A DNA stretch of 64,000 nt, taken from positions 48,754-112,753 of the forward strand of contig QOQB01000006.1 of the NCBI GenBank assembly GCA_003331305.1. The letters are read 5' to 3'. The position numbers were made by a program, and so were the translations under genes. This stretch comes from Flavobacteriales bacterium. GTDB taxonomy: Bacteria > Bacteroidota > Bacteroidia > Flavobacteriales > Flavobacteriaceae. Every line of letters begins with the position of its first letter. Positions within the stretch are counted from its first letter, which is position 1. Of this stretch, positions 10,805 to 19,019 are shown one piece after another. A model generated the notes under the pieces. That model was not told the origin of the DNA, ran no database searches, and saw only the letters and a program-made list of their open reading frames with translations.

Positions 10805-13474
10805 ATGAAATATAAAAAGTACTTCATATGGTCAGTCTTGCTGCTGACACTAGAAATTTTTGGTCAAAATATTAGATTTGAAGGCGTGGTCTTAGATAGT
10901 TTAGGCGTTGCCATTTCCACTGCCAATGTGGTAGCAAAAAACCAAGAAACAAATCGGATGGATAGTTTTGCTATCTCAGATTTAGAGGGTAAGTTTTCTA
11001 TTGGAATAAAAAAAGACGTCCCTTACCTAATTAAGGTGTCCTACCTTGGCTTTAAGCCCGTTGAGCTAGGACGAAACGCCTTATCTGACGTGAATGAAGT
11101 AATCGTTTTGTATGAGCAAGCGGAACAACTTGAGGGCGTAGAGGTAACTTACGAAATGCCTGTTTCTATTCAAGGGGATACCATTGTGTATAATGCCGAC
11201 TCATTTAACACAGGCTCTGAGCGAAAATTACGGGATGTTCTTGAAAATCTACCGGGAGTCGAAATCAATAGTGATGGACAGATTGAGGTTGAGGGAAGGC
11301 AAGTAAATAAAGTCATGGTAGAAGGCAAAGACTTTTTTGACGGCGACTCTAAAATTGCTACCGAAAATATTCCTGCAAATGCTATTGATAAAGTACAAGT
11401 GTTAAAGAATTTTAATGAAGTTTCTCAGCTTGGAGGCGTAACTAATAACGACGACAACATGGCTATTAATATCAAGCTTAAACAAGGAAAAGATAAGTTT
11501 TGGTTTGGTGAAGTCGGCGCTGGCGCTGGCGAAAAAGAACGTTTTGTTTTAAATCCAAAAGTCTTTTATTATAGCCCAAAAACAAGTATCAATTTTTTGG
11601 GTAATAAAAATAATCTTGGCGAAAATCCTTTTACCCGACAAGACTATTTCCGTTTTACAGGTGGATTTCAAAATCAAAGCAATCGCAGTGGTTCTTCTAT
11701 CCAAATACAAACAGATGATGTGGGACTAACCAACCTACAAAACAATAATGCCGCATCTATCGAAAACGACTTTGCCGCGACCAATTTTTCGTATTCTCCA
11801 AAAAAGGGAATCGATTTTTCGGGCTTTGCCATTGTGTCAAAAAACAATACTCAAATCAAGTCCATCACAGAGAGAACGTTTACTACGACAGATTTTACAG
11901 AAACTACAGACAATGACTTTGATCAAACCAATACTTCACAGCTATATAAGTTTAGCACGCTGTATAACACCAATCCTAATTTTCAACTAGAATATGATAT
12001 TTTTTATCGAACTGCACAGGAGGACGAGTTTAGCCAAATAACCTCAACAGCTACTCGACAAGAAGATATATCGTCAAACCGTATGCAAACTCCTCAGCAA
12101 TTAAGTCAAAATTTAAACACGTATTATACGCTTAACGAAAAGCACATTTTTGCCCTTGAAATACAGCATAAGTGGCAGGAGGAAAACCCAGTGTATAAAC
12201 TTCAAAAGGAGCGTATTTTATTTCCAGACATACTCCCTATTCCCACGCAGTCCAATGGCTATTTGGTACAACAGAACCGTTTTACCAAAACCAATAAGCT
12301 AGATGGACGCTTGGAGTATTATTATATGTTGAATGATTTATCAAGTATCAATCTTACGGCGGGCACTACACAAGTGCGTCAAGAATATGATTCTAATATG
12401 GGGAACTATGTGGATGACGAACTGGATATTTTTGAAGAAACCCACTTAATTAATAACGCACGTCTTGAATTTTCTGATCTTTATACCGCTTTGCGTTATC
12501 GATTAAAAAGTGGAAAATTTGTTTTTAATCCTGGCCTTACGCTTCATCAATACGATATTAAAACCATTCAATCGAGTACCCTTCAAACCAATGAAGCTAG
12601 AATTTTACCCGATATTTGGATTAGGTATCAAATGCGCAAATCTGAATCGCTACGCTTTACCTACAGAGCACAGCTGCAATATTCTGATTTAAGTAGACTG
12701 GGTGATGCATACACCTTCAATAGCTATAACCGCTTGTTTTTAGGAAACAGCAGCTTGAAACCTGCTTATTTCAACAACTTCACGTTGAATTATTTCAACT
12801 TTAACATGTTTAATTTCACAAATATCTTTGTGAGGCTAAACTATAGAAAACAGTTTGACACCTTTAAAACCGTTAACCGTATCAGTGGAATTAACAGGGA
12901 GTCTTCCCCCTTTAATTCTCCCAAATCAGAAGAGCGCATTAATCTAACTGGAAGGTTACAAAAAAGGTTTAATAACGTAAAAACAAGCTTCACTTTCAGA
13001 GCGAACAAAAACACATCCTATAATATTGTAAATGACGACTTACGACGATTTGATTATTTCACCCAATTTGGTAGCGCTACCGTTGCTACTAACTTTAAGG
13101 CTGCGCCAAATGTAGAATTAGGTTATAGTTACAATATTAATCGCTCTAAAGATGAGGACAGTGTACTGCATTATATAACCGAACGTCCGTTTGTAGCAGT
13201 TGACGTTGCTTTTCTTAAAGGGTTCATCTTTTTGGCAGAGTATAGCTTTTTTGATTATCGTCGCGGTAGTGCATCGCTCAACAAGTACGATGATTTTACT
13301 ATGTCTCTTGTTTACAACAAAAAGGACAGCCCGTGGGAGCTTAGTCTTCAGGCAAATAATGTTTTTGATAATGAAAGTATAAACCGGGATAATTTTTCTG
13401 GAATTGCTCAGACCACAACCTTGTACATAATTCAACCAAGGTATATTTACTTTATGCTAAAATATTTTCTTTGA
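10805..13474 (+). CDS. TonB-dependent receptor-like outer-membrane barrel protein
   Basis: This 889-residue protein starts with a signal peptide ending near IFGQ, then a carboxypeptidase-regulatory-like beta-sandwich (about 24-110, with IRFEGVVLDSLGVAISTANV and VSYLGFKPVEL). Next comes a plug-like domain (LRDVLENLPGVEIN, VEGKDFFDGD), followed by a long beta-barrel region rich in aromatic and Asn residues that ends in a phenylalanine-containing strand (YFMLKYFL), the usual outer-membrane insertion signal. It forms a unit with the GLPGLI gene. The transported substrate is unknown. It is not of the SusC type, as the SusC-specific segment is absent. Confidence 0.87.
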   Translation: MKYKKYFIWSVLLLTLEIFGQNIRFEGVVLDSLGVAISTANVVAKNQETNRMDSFAISDLEGKFSIGIKKDVPYLIKVSYLGFKPVELGRNALSDVNEVIVLYEQAEQLEGVEVTYEMPVSIQGDTIVYNADSFNTGSERKLRDVLENLPGVEINSDGQIEVEGRQVNKVMVEGKDFFDGDSKIATENIPANAIDKVQVLKNFNEVSQLGGVTNNDDNMAINIKLKQGKDKFWFGEVGAGAGEKERFVLNPKVFYYSPKTSINFLGNKNNLGENPFTRQDYFRFTGGFQNQSNRSGSSIQIQTDDVGLTNLQNNNAASIENDFAATNFSYSPKKGIDFSGFAIVSKNNTQIKSITERTFTTTDFTETTDNDFDQTNTSQLYKFSTLYNTNPNFQLEYDIFYRTAQEDEFSQITSTATRQEDISSNRMQTPQQLSQNLNTYYTLNEKHIFALEIQHKWQEENPVYKLQKERILFPDILPIPTQSNGYLVQQNRFTKTNKLDGRLEYYYMLNDLSSINLTAGTTQVRQEYDSNMGNYVDDELDIFEETHLINNARLEFSDLYTALRYRLKSGKFVFNPGLTLHQYDIKTIQSSTLQTNEARILPDIWIRYQMRKSESLRFTYRAQLQYSDLSRLGDAYTFNSYNRLFLGNSSLKPAYFNNFTLNYFNFNMFNFTNIFVRLNYRKQFDTFKTVNRISGINRESSPFNSPKSEERINLTGRLQKRFNNVKTSFTFRANKNTSYNIVNDDLRRFDYFTQFGSATVATNFKAAPNVELGYSYNINRSKDEDSVLHYITERPFVAVDVAFLKGFIFLAEYSFFDYRRGSASLNKYDDFTMSLVYNKKDSPWELSLQANNVFDNESINRDNFSGIAQTTTLYIIQPRYIYFMLKYFL

Positions 13475-13536
13475 CAGAATAACATAAAAGGTAAATAAGA
13501 GTTGCTCAACACACAATTTTTTTCTGTTGAAAAGTC

Positions 13537-13566
13537 TTGCGATTTATATGAGCTATTGTATATTTG
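13537..13566 (+). promoter_or_regulatory. Promoter of the metK operon (Bacteroidota type)
   Basis: TTG at 13537-13539, a 19-bp spacer and TATATTTG at 13559-13566 match the Bacteroidota consensus. The start of transcription would fall at about 13572, exactly at the 5' edge of the SAM-II aptamer, so the transcript opens with the riboswitch. Confidence 0.75.
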
Positions 13567-13571
13567 CAACC

Positions 13572-13624
13572 ACAGAGGAAGGATTTGACTGATTGCAACC
13601 TCTCAAAAAAACTGCTAAAACAGC
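13572..13624 (+). promoter_or_regulatory. SAM-II riboswitch aptamer
   Basis: P1 is AGAGG (13574-13578) with CCTCT (13599-13603). Its loop holds GATTTGACTGATTGCAA, almost identical to the conserved SAM-II loop. After a run of A comes GCTAAAACAGC, whose CAG (13621-13623) can pair back with CTG (13589-13591) to close the pseudoknot. The sequence context is the metK-metY-metX operon, and SAM-II elements are known from alphaproteobacteria and Bacteroidota upstream of methionine genes. SAM binding would be expected to lower translation of metK. The assignment rests on pattern recall and hand folding. Confidence 0.85.
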
Positions 13625-13670
13625 TTGCTTTTGATGAGTACAATCGGTCTCTATTCTTTACAAAAGCAAG
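13624..13670 (+). promoter_or_regulatory. Perfect 10-bp inverted repeat between riboswitch and metK start
   Basis: CTTGCTTTTG at 13624-13633 is the exact complement of CAAAAGCAAG at 13661-13670, leaving a 27-base loop. The 3' arm ends three bases before the metK ATG, so a folded stem would bury the ribosome landing area. The 5' arm begins within the last base of the aptamer. This is the likely expression platform, or part of it. Confidence 0.6.
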
Positions 13671-13673
13671 ATT

Positions 13674-14921
13674 ATGTCATATTTTTTCACATCAGAATCA
13701 GTAGGAGAGGGTCACCCAGACAAGGTAGCAGACCAAGTTAGCGACGCACTTTTAGATTACTTTATTGCTTTTGACCCAGCCAGTAAAGTTGCCTGCGAAA
13801 CATTAGTTACCACGGGACAGGCCATCATTGCAGGTGAGGTTAAAAGTAAAACTTATCTCGACTTACAAACCATTACACGAAATACCATAAATCACATAGG
13901 GTACACTGAAGATGCATACCAATTTTCTGGTGATTCATGTGGAGTTATATCACTTATTCACGAACAGTCTGCCGACATCAATCAGGGCGTAGAACGTGAA
14001 GAGGACAAACATCAAGGGGCAGGTGACCAGGGGATTATGTTTGGTTATGCAAATAATGAAACTGAAAACTACATGCCGTTAGCACTTGATATTGCACATA
14101 AGATTATGCATGTTTTGTCAGATTTTAGAAGAGAAAAAACACAAATTCCGTACCTAAGACCCGATGCCAAATCACAAGTTACCCTAGAATACAGTGACGA
14201 CCACAAGCCGCTGCGCGTTGATACTATAGTGATTTCTACCCAGCACGACGCTTTTGATACAGACGAGGCTATGTTAGCTAAAATTAGAAAAGACCTAATC
14301 GAATTGGTCATTCCTAAAGTTGTGTCAAGCTATTCCAAAGAAATTCAAGGCTTGTTTGGAAAAGATATTGCGTATCATATCAATCCGACAGGGAAGTTCG
14401 TTATTGGAGGTCCTCACGGCGATACTGGATTAACAGGGCGTAAAATTATTGTAGATACATATGGCGGAAAAGGTGCGCACGGCGGCGGTGCATTTAGCGG
14501 AAAAGACCCGTCCAAAGTGGACAGAAGTGCCGCGTATGCTGCTCGCCACATTGCCAAAAATTTGGTAGCCGCCGGGATATGTGATGAAGTTTTAGTGCAG
14601 TTAAGCTATGCTATTGGAGTAGCTGCGCCAACATCGATTTTTATCAATACGTATGGCACAGCAAAAACGAATCTTAACGATTCCGAAATTGCTGAAAAAA
14701 TTTCCAAGTTAGTTGACTTAACACCATACGGTATTGAGCAGCGTCTAAAACTCAGAAACCCCATATATTTTGAAACCGCAGCCTACGGACACATGGGCAG
14801 AACACCCAAAATCGTAAAAAAATCATTTGAGTCTCCCTATAATGGTCGTATAGACTGTGAGGTGGAATTATTCACTTGGGAGAAACTCGACTTGGTAGAA
14901 ACATTCAAAACACAATTTTAA
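13674..14921 (+). CDS. metK: S-adenosylmethionine synthetase
   Basis: This 415-residue enzyme makes S-adenosylmethionine from ATP and methionine. Family blocks are intact: [20 protein letters not shown] at the ATP site, [27 protein letters not shown], and the phosphate-binding [19 protein letters not shown]. It is the first gene after the SAM-II riboswitch, so its own product should repress it and the downstream methionine genes. The gap to metY is 9 bp. It is slightly longer than the about 385-residue E. coli enzyme, as is normal in Bacteroidota. Confidence 0.97.
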   Translation: MSYFFTSESVGEGHPDKVADQVSDALLDYFIAFDPASKVACETLVTTGQAIIAGEVKSKTYLDLQTITRNTINHIGYTEDAYQFSGDSCGVISLIHEQSADINQGVEREEDKHQGAGDQGIMFGYANNETENYMPLALDIAHKIMHVLSDFRREKTQIPYLRPDAKSQVTLEYSDDHKPLRVDTIVISTQHDAFDTDEAMLAKIRKDLIELVIPKVVSSYSKEIQGLFGKDIAYHINPTGKFVIGGPHGDTGLTGRKIIVDTYGGKGAHGGGAFSGKDPSKVDRSAAYAARHIAKNLVAAGICDEVLVQLSYAIGVAAPTSIFINTYGTAKTNLNDSEIAEKISKLVDLTPYGIEQRLKLRNPIYFETAAYGHMGRTPKIVKKSFESPYNGRIDCEVELFTWEKLDLVETFKTQF

Positions 14922-14930
14922 TTATACATT

Positions 14931-16205
14931 ATGAGTCAATCTAAATTTGCTACAAAAGCCCTTCACGAAGGGCACGATGTAACCAAAACACAAGGAACAC
15001 GTGCGGTACCATTGTACCAATCTACTTCTTTTGTTTTCAACAACGCCGATCACGCTGCTAACCTTTTTGCACTTGCAGAGCCAGGCTACATTTACACAAG
15101 ATTAAACAACCCAACAAATGATGTTTTAGAACAGCGTATGGCAAGCCTAGAAGGCGGTATTGCAGCTGTGGCTACATGTTCTGGAACAGCAGCGGCCTCT
15201 ACTGGAATTCTAACCTTTTTAAAGGCTGGCGATCACATTGTATCTTCGAATAGTTTGTATGGTGGGTCGTATAATATGCTGAAGTCCATGCTTCCACGTT
15301 TTGGTATTACAACCACTTTTGTAGACCCAAACGATGTATCCAATTTTGATGCTGCTATACAAGAGAATACACGTTTGGTTTTTGCGGAGTCGCTTGGTAA
15401 TCCAAAATTAGATGTACTTGATTTAAAAGCTATTTCTGAAGTAGCTAAAAAGCACAAAATTCCCTTTATGGTAGATAATACGGTAGCTACTCCTGCGCTT
15501 TTAAAACCCATTGAGCACGGAGCTAACATCGTTATTCACTCCCTTACAAAGTACATTAACGGAAATGGAACGTCTATGGGAGGTGTAATCATTGATGCCG
15601 GTACTTTTGATTGGTCAAGTGGTAAATTCCCAGAATTTACGTCACCGTCTCCGTCATATCATGGGCTAAATTACCACGAAGCTTTAGGTCCAGCAGCTTA
15701 CATTGCACGAATTCGTGTTGAAGGATTACGTGACCTCGGTGGCGCGATTAGTCCGTTTAACGCTTTTCAAATTATTCAAGGCATAGAAACACTTGAAGTG
15801 AGAATGGAAAAACACAGTCAAAACGCACTTGAATTAGCACAGTGGCTTAGCGAAAACGAAGCAGTAGAGTGGGTCAATTATCCTGGATTAGCATCGAGTA
15901 AATACAAAGCTTTAGCAGATGAATATCTTCCCAACGGACAAAGTGGCGTTGTTACTTTTGGTGCCAAAGGAGGGTTTGAAGCGGCTAAGAAAATTGCCGA
16001 TAACACCAAGATATTTTCACTACTTGCCAATTTTGGAGATTCCAAATCATTGATTATTCACAACGCAAGTACCACGCACCAACAGCTAACACCCGAACAA
16101 CAAGAAGACACGGGCGTTACCAAAGATCTTATTCGTTTGTCTGTTGGGTTGGAAAATATAGAAGACCTAAAAGCAGACCTACAGGCGGCGTTTGATACGT
16201 TGTAA
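14931..16205 (+). CDS. metY: O-acetylhomoserine sulfhydrylase
   Basis: This 424-residue PLP enzyme of the Cys/Met metabolism family joins sulfide to O-acetylhomoserine to form homocysteine. It starts with ATKALHEGHD, has YTRLNNPTNDVLEQRMASLEGG and CSGTAAASTGI, and carries the PLP-binding lysine in HSLTKYINGNGTSMGG. Its length and the long insert (PSPSYHGLNYHEALGPAAYI) separate MetY from the shorter MetB/MetZ enzymes. It sits between metK and metX in one operon. The truncated metZ paralogue downstream suggests this is now the route for sulfide incorporation. Confidence 0.94.
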   Translation: MSQSKFATKALHEGHDVTKTQGTRAVPLYQSTSFVFNNADHAANLFALAEPGYIYTRLNNPTNDVLEQRMASLEGGIAAVATCSGTAAASTGILTFLKAGDHIVSSNSLYGGSYNMLKSMLPRFGITTTFVDPNDVSNFDAAIQENTRLVFAESLGNPKLDVLDLKAISEVAKKHKIPFMVDNTVATPALLKPIEHGANIVIHSLTKYINGNGTSMGGVIIDAGTFDWSSGKFPEFTSPSPSYHGLNYHEALGPAAYIARIRVEGLRDLGGAISPFNAFQIIQGIETLEVRMEKHSQNALELAQWLSENEAVEWVNYPGLASSKYKALADEYLPNGQSGVVTFGAKGGFEAAKKIADNTKIFSLLANFGDSKSLIIHNASTTHQQLTPEQQEDTGVTKDLIRLSVGLENIEDLKADLQAAFDTL

Positions 16206-16227
16206 ACTTTAAAAGCGTAAAGCCAAT

Positions 16228-17193
16228 ATGTCATTACTTCAAAAGCATACCATACCCTCTTTTCGGATGCAAAGCGGCAAGGTAACTTCTTTAACACTTT
16301 CTTACCAAGTGTTTGGAAAGCCTATCGACAGTGCCCCCGTTGTATTGGTAAATCATTCACTCACCGGTAATTCTGATGTTTCTGGTGAAGACGGATGGTG
16401 GAATGCTATTATCGGTCCAAAAAAGCTGATAGATACTGAAGTGTATAGCATTGTTGCCTTTAATTTTCCTGGAAATGGCTTTGACGATAATTTCCTTATT
16501 GATTATAAAGATTGGGTTTTACGCGATATTTCTGAAGCATTTAAAATTACGTTAGACAATCTCGGTATAGCCCAATTGTATGCAGCCATTGGTGGTTCTA
16601 TTGGAGGTGCACTGGCCTGGGAAATGGCAGTTTCATATCCACAGTTTATCCAAAACGTAATTCCGATTGCATGTCATTGGGAAGCTTCTGACTGGATTTT
16701 GGCGAATGTGCTATTACAAGATCGATTATTACATAACTCTGATAATCCCCTTGAGGATGCGCGTATTCACGCGATGTTATGCTACAGAACACCGCAGTCC
16801 TTTAAGTCTAGGTTTGGACGTACGATTAATCTCAATTTTGACAAATACAATGTTGAAACTTGGTTGTTGCATCATGGCGATAAATTGGCAGATCGATTTG
16901 ATGTGCGTGCTTACATGGCTATGAATCACCTGCTTGGGACTGTTGATATTTGTCAAGATCGAGTGTCTTTTGAGCAATTGATAGAGCAGGTTACGGGTAA
17001 TATATATTTAATTTCAATTGATACCGACTTGTTTTTCACACACGAAGACAACCGCGAAACCTATCGTAGACTGATGAACGTAAAGCCAAATGTGTTTTTT
17101 AAAACGATTTCATCTATTCATGGACACGATGCTTTTCTTATTGAACACGACCAACTCAACGCATTGCTAAGTGATGTGTTTTTAATCAATTAG
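16228..17193 (+). CDS. metX: Homoserine O-acetyltransferase (alpha/beta hydrolase fold)
   Basis: This 321-residue protein belongs to the MetX group, which acetylates homoserine with acetyl-CoA. It has HSLTGNSDVSGEDGWW at the oxyanion region, the nucleophile serine 124 in IGGSIGGALAWEMA, an acid in ISIDTDLFF, and the catalytic His in SIHGHDAFLIEHDQ. It is a little shorter than classic MetX (about 350-380). Position after metY, which uses its product, supports the call. A different homoserine acyl donor such as succinyl-CoA cannot be excluded by eye. The gap to osmC is 3 bp. Confidence 0.87.
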   Translation: MSLLQKHTIPSFRMQSGKVTSLTLSYQVFGKPIDSAPVVLVNHSLTGNSDVSGEDGWWNAIIGPKKLIDTEVYSIVAFNFPGNGFDDNFLIDYKDWVLRDISEAFKITLDNLGIAQLYAAIGGSIGGALAWEMAVSYPQFIQNVIPIACHWEASDWILANVLLQDRLLHNSDNPLEDARIHAMLCYRTPQSFKSRFGRTINLNFDKYNVETWLLHHGDKLADRFDVRAYMAMNHLLGTVDICQDRVSFEQLIEQVTGNIYLISIDTDLFFTHEDNRETYRRLMNVKPNVFFKTISSIHGHDAFLIEHDQLNALLSDVFLIN

Positions 17194-17196
17194 AAA

Positions 17197-17625
17197 ATGA
17201 ATGTAAAACTTACGCATAAAGCAGGCTATCACGCCACTATCGAAAACGATAGAGGGCATCAAGTAGCTATTGACAATAAAGCTGTAGACAACCCCCAAGG
17301 TGCAAGCCCCATGGAGCTTTTGCTTATGGGCGTGGCTGGGTGTTCGAGTATTGATATCATTTCGATTTTGAACAAACAAAAAGTAACTTTTGATTCCTTG
17401 GAAATTGATGTTAATGGCGAGCGTATCGATAAACCAGCACCATCACTTTTTACAAAAGTGCACGCAACAGTTCGTGTAACAGGAAACGTGAAGCCAGAAA
17501 AAATTTACCGCGCGGCTGAATTGTCATTTACAAAGTACTGCTCAGTTTCGCTTACAATGGCAGCCACTGCCGAAATAAGCTTTTCAGTAATTATAAATAA
17601 TACTCCATTTAATGCCCCGAAATAA
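17197..17625 (+). CDS. OsmC/Ohr family protein
   Basis: This 142-residue protein has both conserved cysteines of the OsmC fold, in GVAGCSSIDIIS and FTKYCSVSLT. Such proteins reduce organic hydroperoxides with a thiol pair. The segment NPQGASPMELLLMGVAGC is a strong family signature. It is embedded between metX and the metZ remnant and overlaps the latter by 14 bp, so it belongs to the methionine operon; OsmC-like genes are often found in flavobacterial sulfur clusters. Physiological substrate unknown. Confidence 0.88.
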   Translation: MNVKLTHKAGYHATIENDRGHQVAIDNKAVDNPQGASPMELLLMGVAGCSSIDIISILNKQKVTFDSLEIDVNGERIDKPAPSLFTKVHATVRVTGNVKPEKIYRAAELSFTKYCSVSLTMAATAEISFSVIINNTPFNAPK

Positions 17626-17980
17626 AAAATTTGAAACGGATGCTATCCGTACACAACTAGAACGATCGCAACAAGGCGAGCATAGCGTGCCATTATTTCT
17701 GACTTCGAGCTTCGTTTTTGACGACGCCGAAGATATGCGTGCCTCTTTTGCTGAAGAAAAAGAAGGTAACATATACAGTAGATTTACAAATCCAAATACT
17801 AGCGAATTTGTTGAGAAAATTTGTAAGATGGAAGGCGCTGAAGATGGTTATGCTTTTGCTACAGGTATGGCTGCCGTGTTTGGCACTTTTGCGGCACTTT
17901 TGAATAGCGGTGACCACATTCTTTCTGCACGGGCCGTTTTTGGTTCAACACATGGTTTGTTTACGAAGTTTTTGCCCTAA
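17612..17980 (+). pseudogene. metZ: Truncated trans-sulfuration PLP enzyme, 5' fragment
   Basis: Only 122 residues remain of an enzyme normally about 390 long. The fragment matches the N-terminus of O-succinylhomoserine sulfhydrylase-type enzymes: FETDAIRTQLERSQQGEHS, IYSRFTNPNTSEFVEKICKMEG, FATGMAAVFGTFAALLNSGD. It breaks off at FTKFLP followed at once by TAA. The PLP lysine and all of the rest are missing, so it cannot be an active enzyme. The sequence after the break belongs to an antitoxin gene on the other strand. Its start overlaps osmC, showing it was the last gene of this operon before the deletion. Confidence 0.88.
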
Positions 17981-18125
17981 TCCAGTCCAGTTCGATATGT
18001 TGCTTTCGAGCTTGACGAATCAAATCGTTTATAACTTCACTTTTGCTGCTATATTCTTGGCTATCCACTTGGGTTTTTAGCCACTCATCGTTGGGTTTGG
18101 TAAAGGTGATACTTTGTCGTGACAT
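17961..18125 (-). pseudogene. ParD-like antitoxin, 3'-truncated
   Basis: These 54 codons start MSRQSITFTKPNDEWLKTQV and continue through SSKSEVINDLIRQARKQH, a ribbon-helix-helix DNA-binding domain of the ParD family. After ELDWIRAK the reading frame runs into the metZ fragment and stops within 4 codons; family members are usually about 80 residues, and the missing part is the toxin-binding tail. No ParE-type toxin is next to it. The DNA-binding half may still be made and may still bind its own operator just upstream. It is too short to be found by usual length cut-offs. Confidence 0.7.
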
Positions 18126-18133
18126 GACGTAAT

Positions 18134-18167
18134 TTTGATGTAAATATGCATCAAATCTACATCAAAT
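18134..18167. promoter_or_regulatory. Candidate autoregulatory operator of the ParD fragment
   Basis: TTTGATGTA (18134-18142) is the exact inverse of TACATCAAA (18158-18166). In between, GCATCAAAT (18148-18156) repeats as ACATCAAAT (18159-18167) with an 11-bp period. The cluster lies 9-42 bp upstream of the antitoxin start, where ParD-type repressors normally bind their own promoters. Confidence 0.5.
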
Positions 18168-18176
18168 ACAACTGTT

Positions 18177-18638
18177 TTAACAGCAACCCGAGTTTGGATC
18201 ACAGCTTACACCACTGGCCGTAACACGTACCCGTGGTTTTTCTTGCGGAATGCCACATTGGTCAGGAGCTAAGCAAGCCGTTTGCGTATTGATAAGTTGA
18301 AATGCACTTCCGTCAAATGCCAAGCGATAGCGTCCAATGGTGCTTTCTTGGTATTCCACTTCTACTTCCATATCGGCGTAGCTCAATTGTTTTTCGGCTA
18401 GTTGCAATATCTCCAAAACGCTATCGGGTTTTAGGCGATGATCGGTATCTGAAGCCACCCAAAGCTGTAGGTTGAGTTTGTTTTCTTGTCGTAGCGTACC
18501 GCCACAATCGATATAATTTCGTGTTACATGCCCCACTTCCGTAAGGTGAAAATGCGCAGGAACAAACTGCCCGGTGGGGAGCTGAAACTGTAGCGCGTCT
18601 AGTTGACCAAGCGTTTGTTTAAAAGCGGATAGCTGCAT
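18177..18638 (-). CDS. DUF6428-like protein with Cys-rich tail
   Basis: This 153-residue soluble protein has no signal peptide. It begins with a segment on lowering or measuring ligand (FKQTLGQLDALQFQLPTGQ) and has PAHFHLTEVGHVTRNYIDCGGTLR, the conserved core that I recognise as the DUF6428 family, and ends DPNSGCC with five cysteines in the last third. In Bacteroidota, relatives often sit beside arsenic-resistance genes, but no ars gene is visible here. The histidine and cysteine content suggests metal or metalloid binding; this is inference. It lies just beyond the deletion scar. Confidence 0.65.
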   Translation of the reverse strand: MQLSAFKQTLGQLDALQFQLPTGQFVPAHFHLTEVGHVTRNYIDCGGTLRQENKLNLQLWVASDTDHRLKPDSVLEILQLAEKQLSYADMEVEVEYQESTIGRYRLAFDGSAFQLINTQTACLAPDQCGIPQEKPRVRVTASGVSCDPNSGCC

Positions 18639-18668
18639 CTTTTTTTTACAAAGATAAAAGGATTTGAT

Positions 18669-18785
18669 TTATTTTCCTCGGTAATACGCCCAGATAGCTG
18701 CCATGGCAATAAAGCCAACGCCCATGCCAATAACAGCGCCAATATGCACGGCGTGTTTGATAAAGCCTATGCCAACGCCAAGCAT
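18669..18785 (-). CDS. Possible small membrane protein, 38 residues
   Basis: An ATG-started frame gives MLGVGIGFIKHAV, then IGAVIGMGVGFIAMAAIWAY, ending YRGK: a glycine-rich hydrophobic stretch long enough for one membrane crossing with a positive end. The frame stays open about 13 codons upstream of this ATG, reading HIKPTLPTGCL, so a non-ATG start is possible. It lies 30 bp upstream of the DUF6428-like gene on the same strand. No family is recognised, and the alternative is chance. Confidence 0.4.
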   Translation of the reverse strand: MLGVGIGFIKHAVHIGAVIGMGVGFIAMAAIWAYYRGK

Positions 18786-18863
18786 TAAACACCCTGTGGG
18801 CAGCGTAGGCTTTATGTGTGAAGAACAGATTTGGGTCTAATTCAAGTCTAAAACTACAAAAAA

Positions 18864-18894
18864 TTTGTTTATTTCGATTTTGGGTGTACATTTG
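18864..18894 (+). promoter_or_regulatory. Promoter of the aromatic amino-acid operon leader
   Basis: TTTG at 18864-18867, a 19-bp spacer and TACATTTG at 18887-18894 fit the Bacteroidota consensus exactly. Transcription should start near 18900, within a few bases of the leader-peptide ATG at 18903, so the leader peptide mRNA may be nearly leaderless. Confidence 0.75.
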
Positions 18895-18902
18895 CCACCG
18901 TA

Positions 18903-18956
18903 ATGAAAACAAACACCTATTATACATCTTTTTACTACTTCTATAACGGGAGATAG
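18903..18956 (+). CDS. Tyr/Phe-rich attenuator leader peptide
   Basis: This 17-residue frame reads MKTNTYYTSFYYFYNGR and ends in TAG. Seven of nine residues from 6 to 14 are aromatic (five Tyr, two Phe), far from chance, and it lies 89 bp ahead of pheA in an operon for Phe and Tyr synthesis. It is followed immediately by a pair of alternative hairpins and a terminator. Ribosome stalling at these codons when Tyr- or Phe-tRNA is short would keep transcription going. It is a regulatory peptide, not a functional product. Confidence 0.88.
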   Translation: MKTNTYYTSFYYFYNGR

Positions 18957-19019
18957 CAGGGTGTATGTTAGTTTTTATAAACGAATTTAAAACCCTGAGC
19001 TAACGTTCGGGGTTTTTTT
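18957..19019 (+). terminator. Transcription attenuator of the pheA operon
   Basis: The terminator stem is AAAACCCTGAGC (18989-19000) with GTTCGGGGTTTT (19005-19016, two G-T pairs), loop TAAC, ending in a run of seven T. The competing antiterminator strand CAGGGT (18957-18962), directly after the leader stop codon, is the exact complement of ACCCTG (18992-18997). A further complementarity, GTTAG (18967-18971) with CTAAC (19000-19004), also competes. A ribosome reaching the leader stop would cover CAGGGT and favour termination; one stalled earlier would free it. Confidence 0.85.

Noticed and set aside
13475..13571. SAM-I or other riboswitch class upstream of metK
   Set aside because: There is no four-way junction or kink-turn; the short pseudoknot pattern after 13572 fits SAM-II instead.
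18646..18927. 93-codon minus-strand frame over the region between the DUF6428-like gene and the pheA leader
   Set aside because: Its sequence is Trp/Arg/Cys-rich nonsense, and it overlaps the attenuator promoter; the hydrophobic 38-residue frame in another phase is more protein-like.
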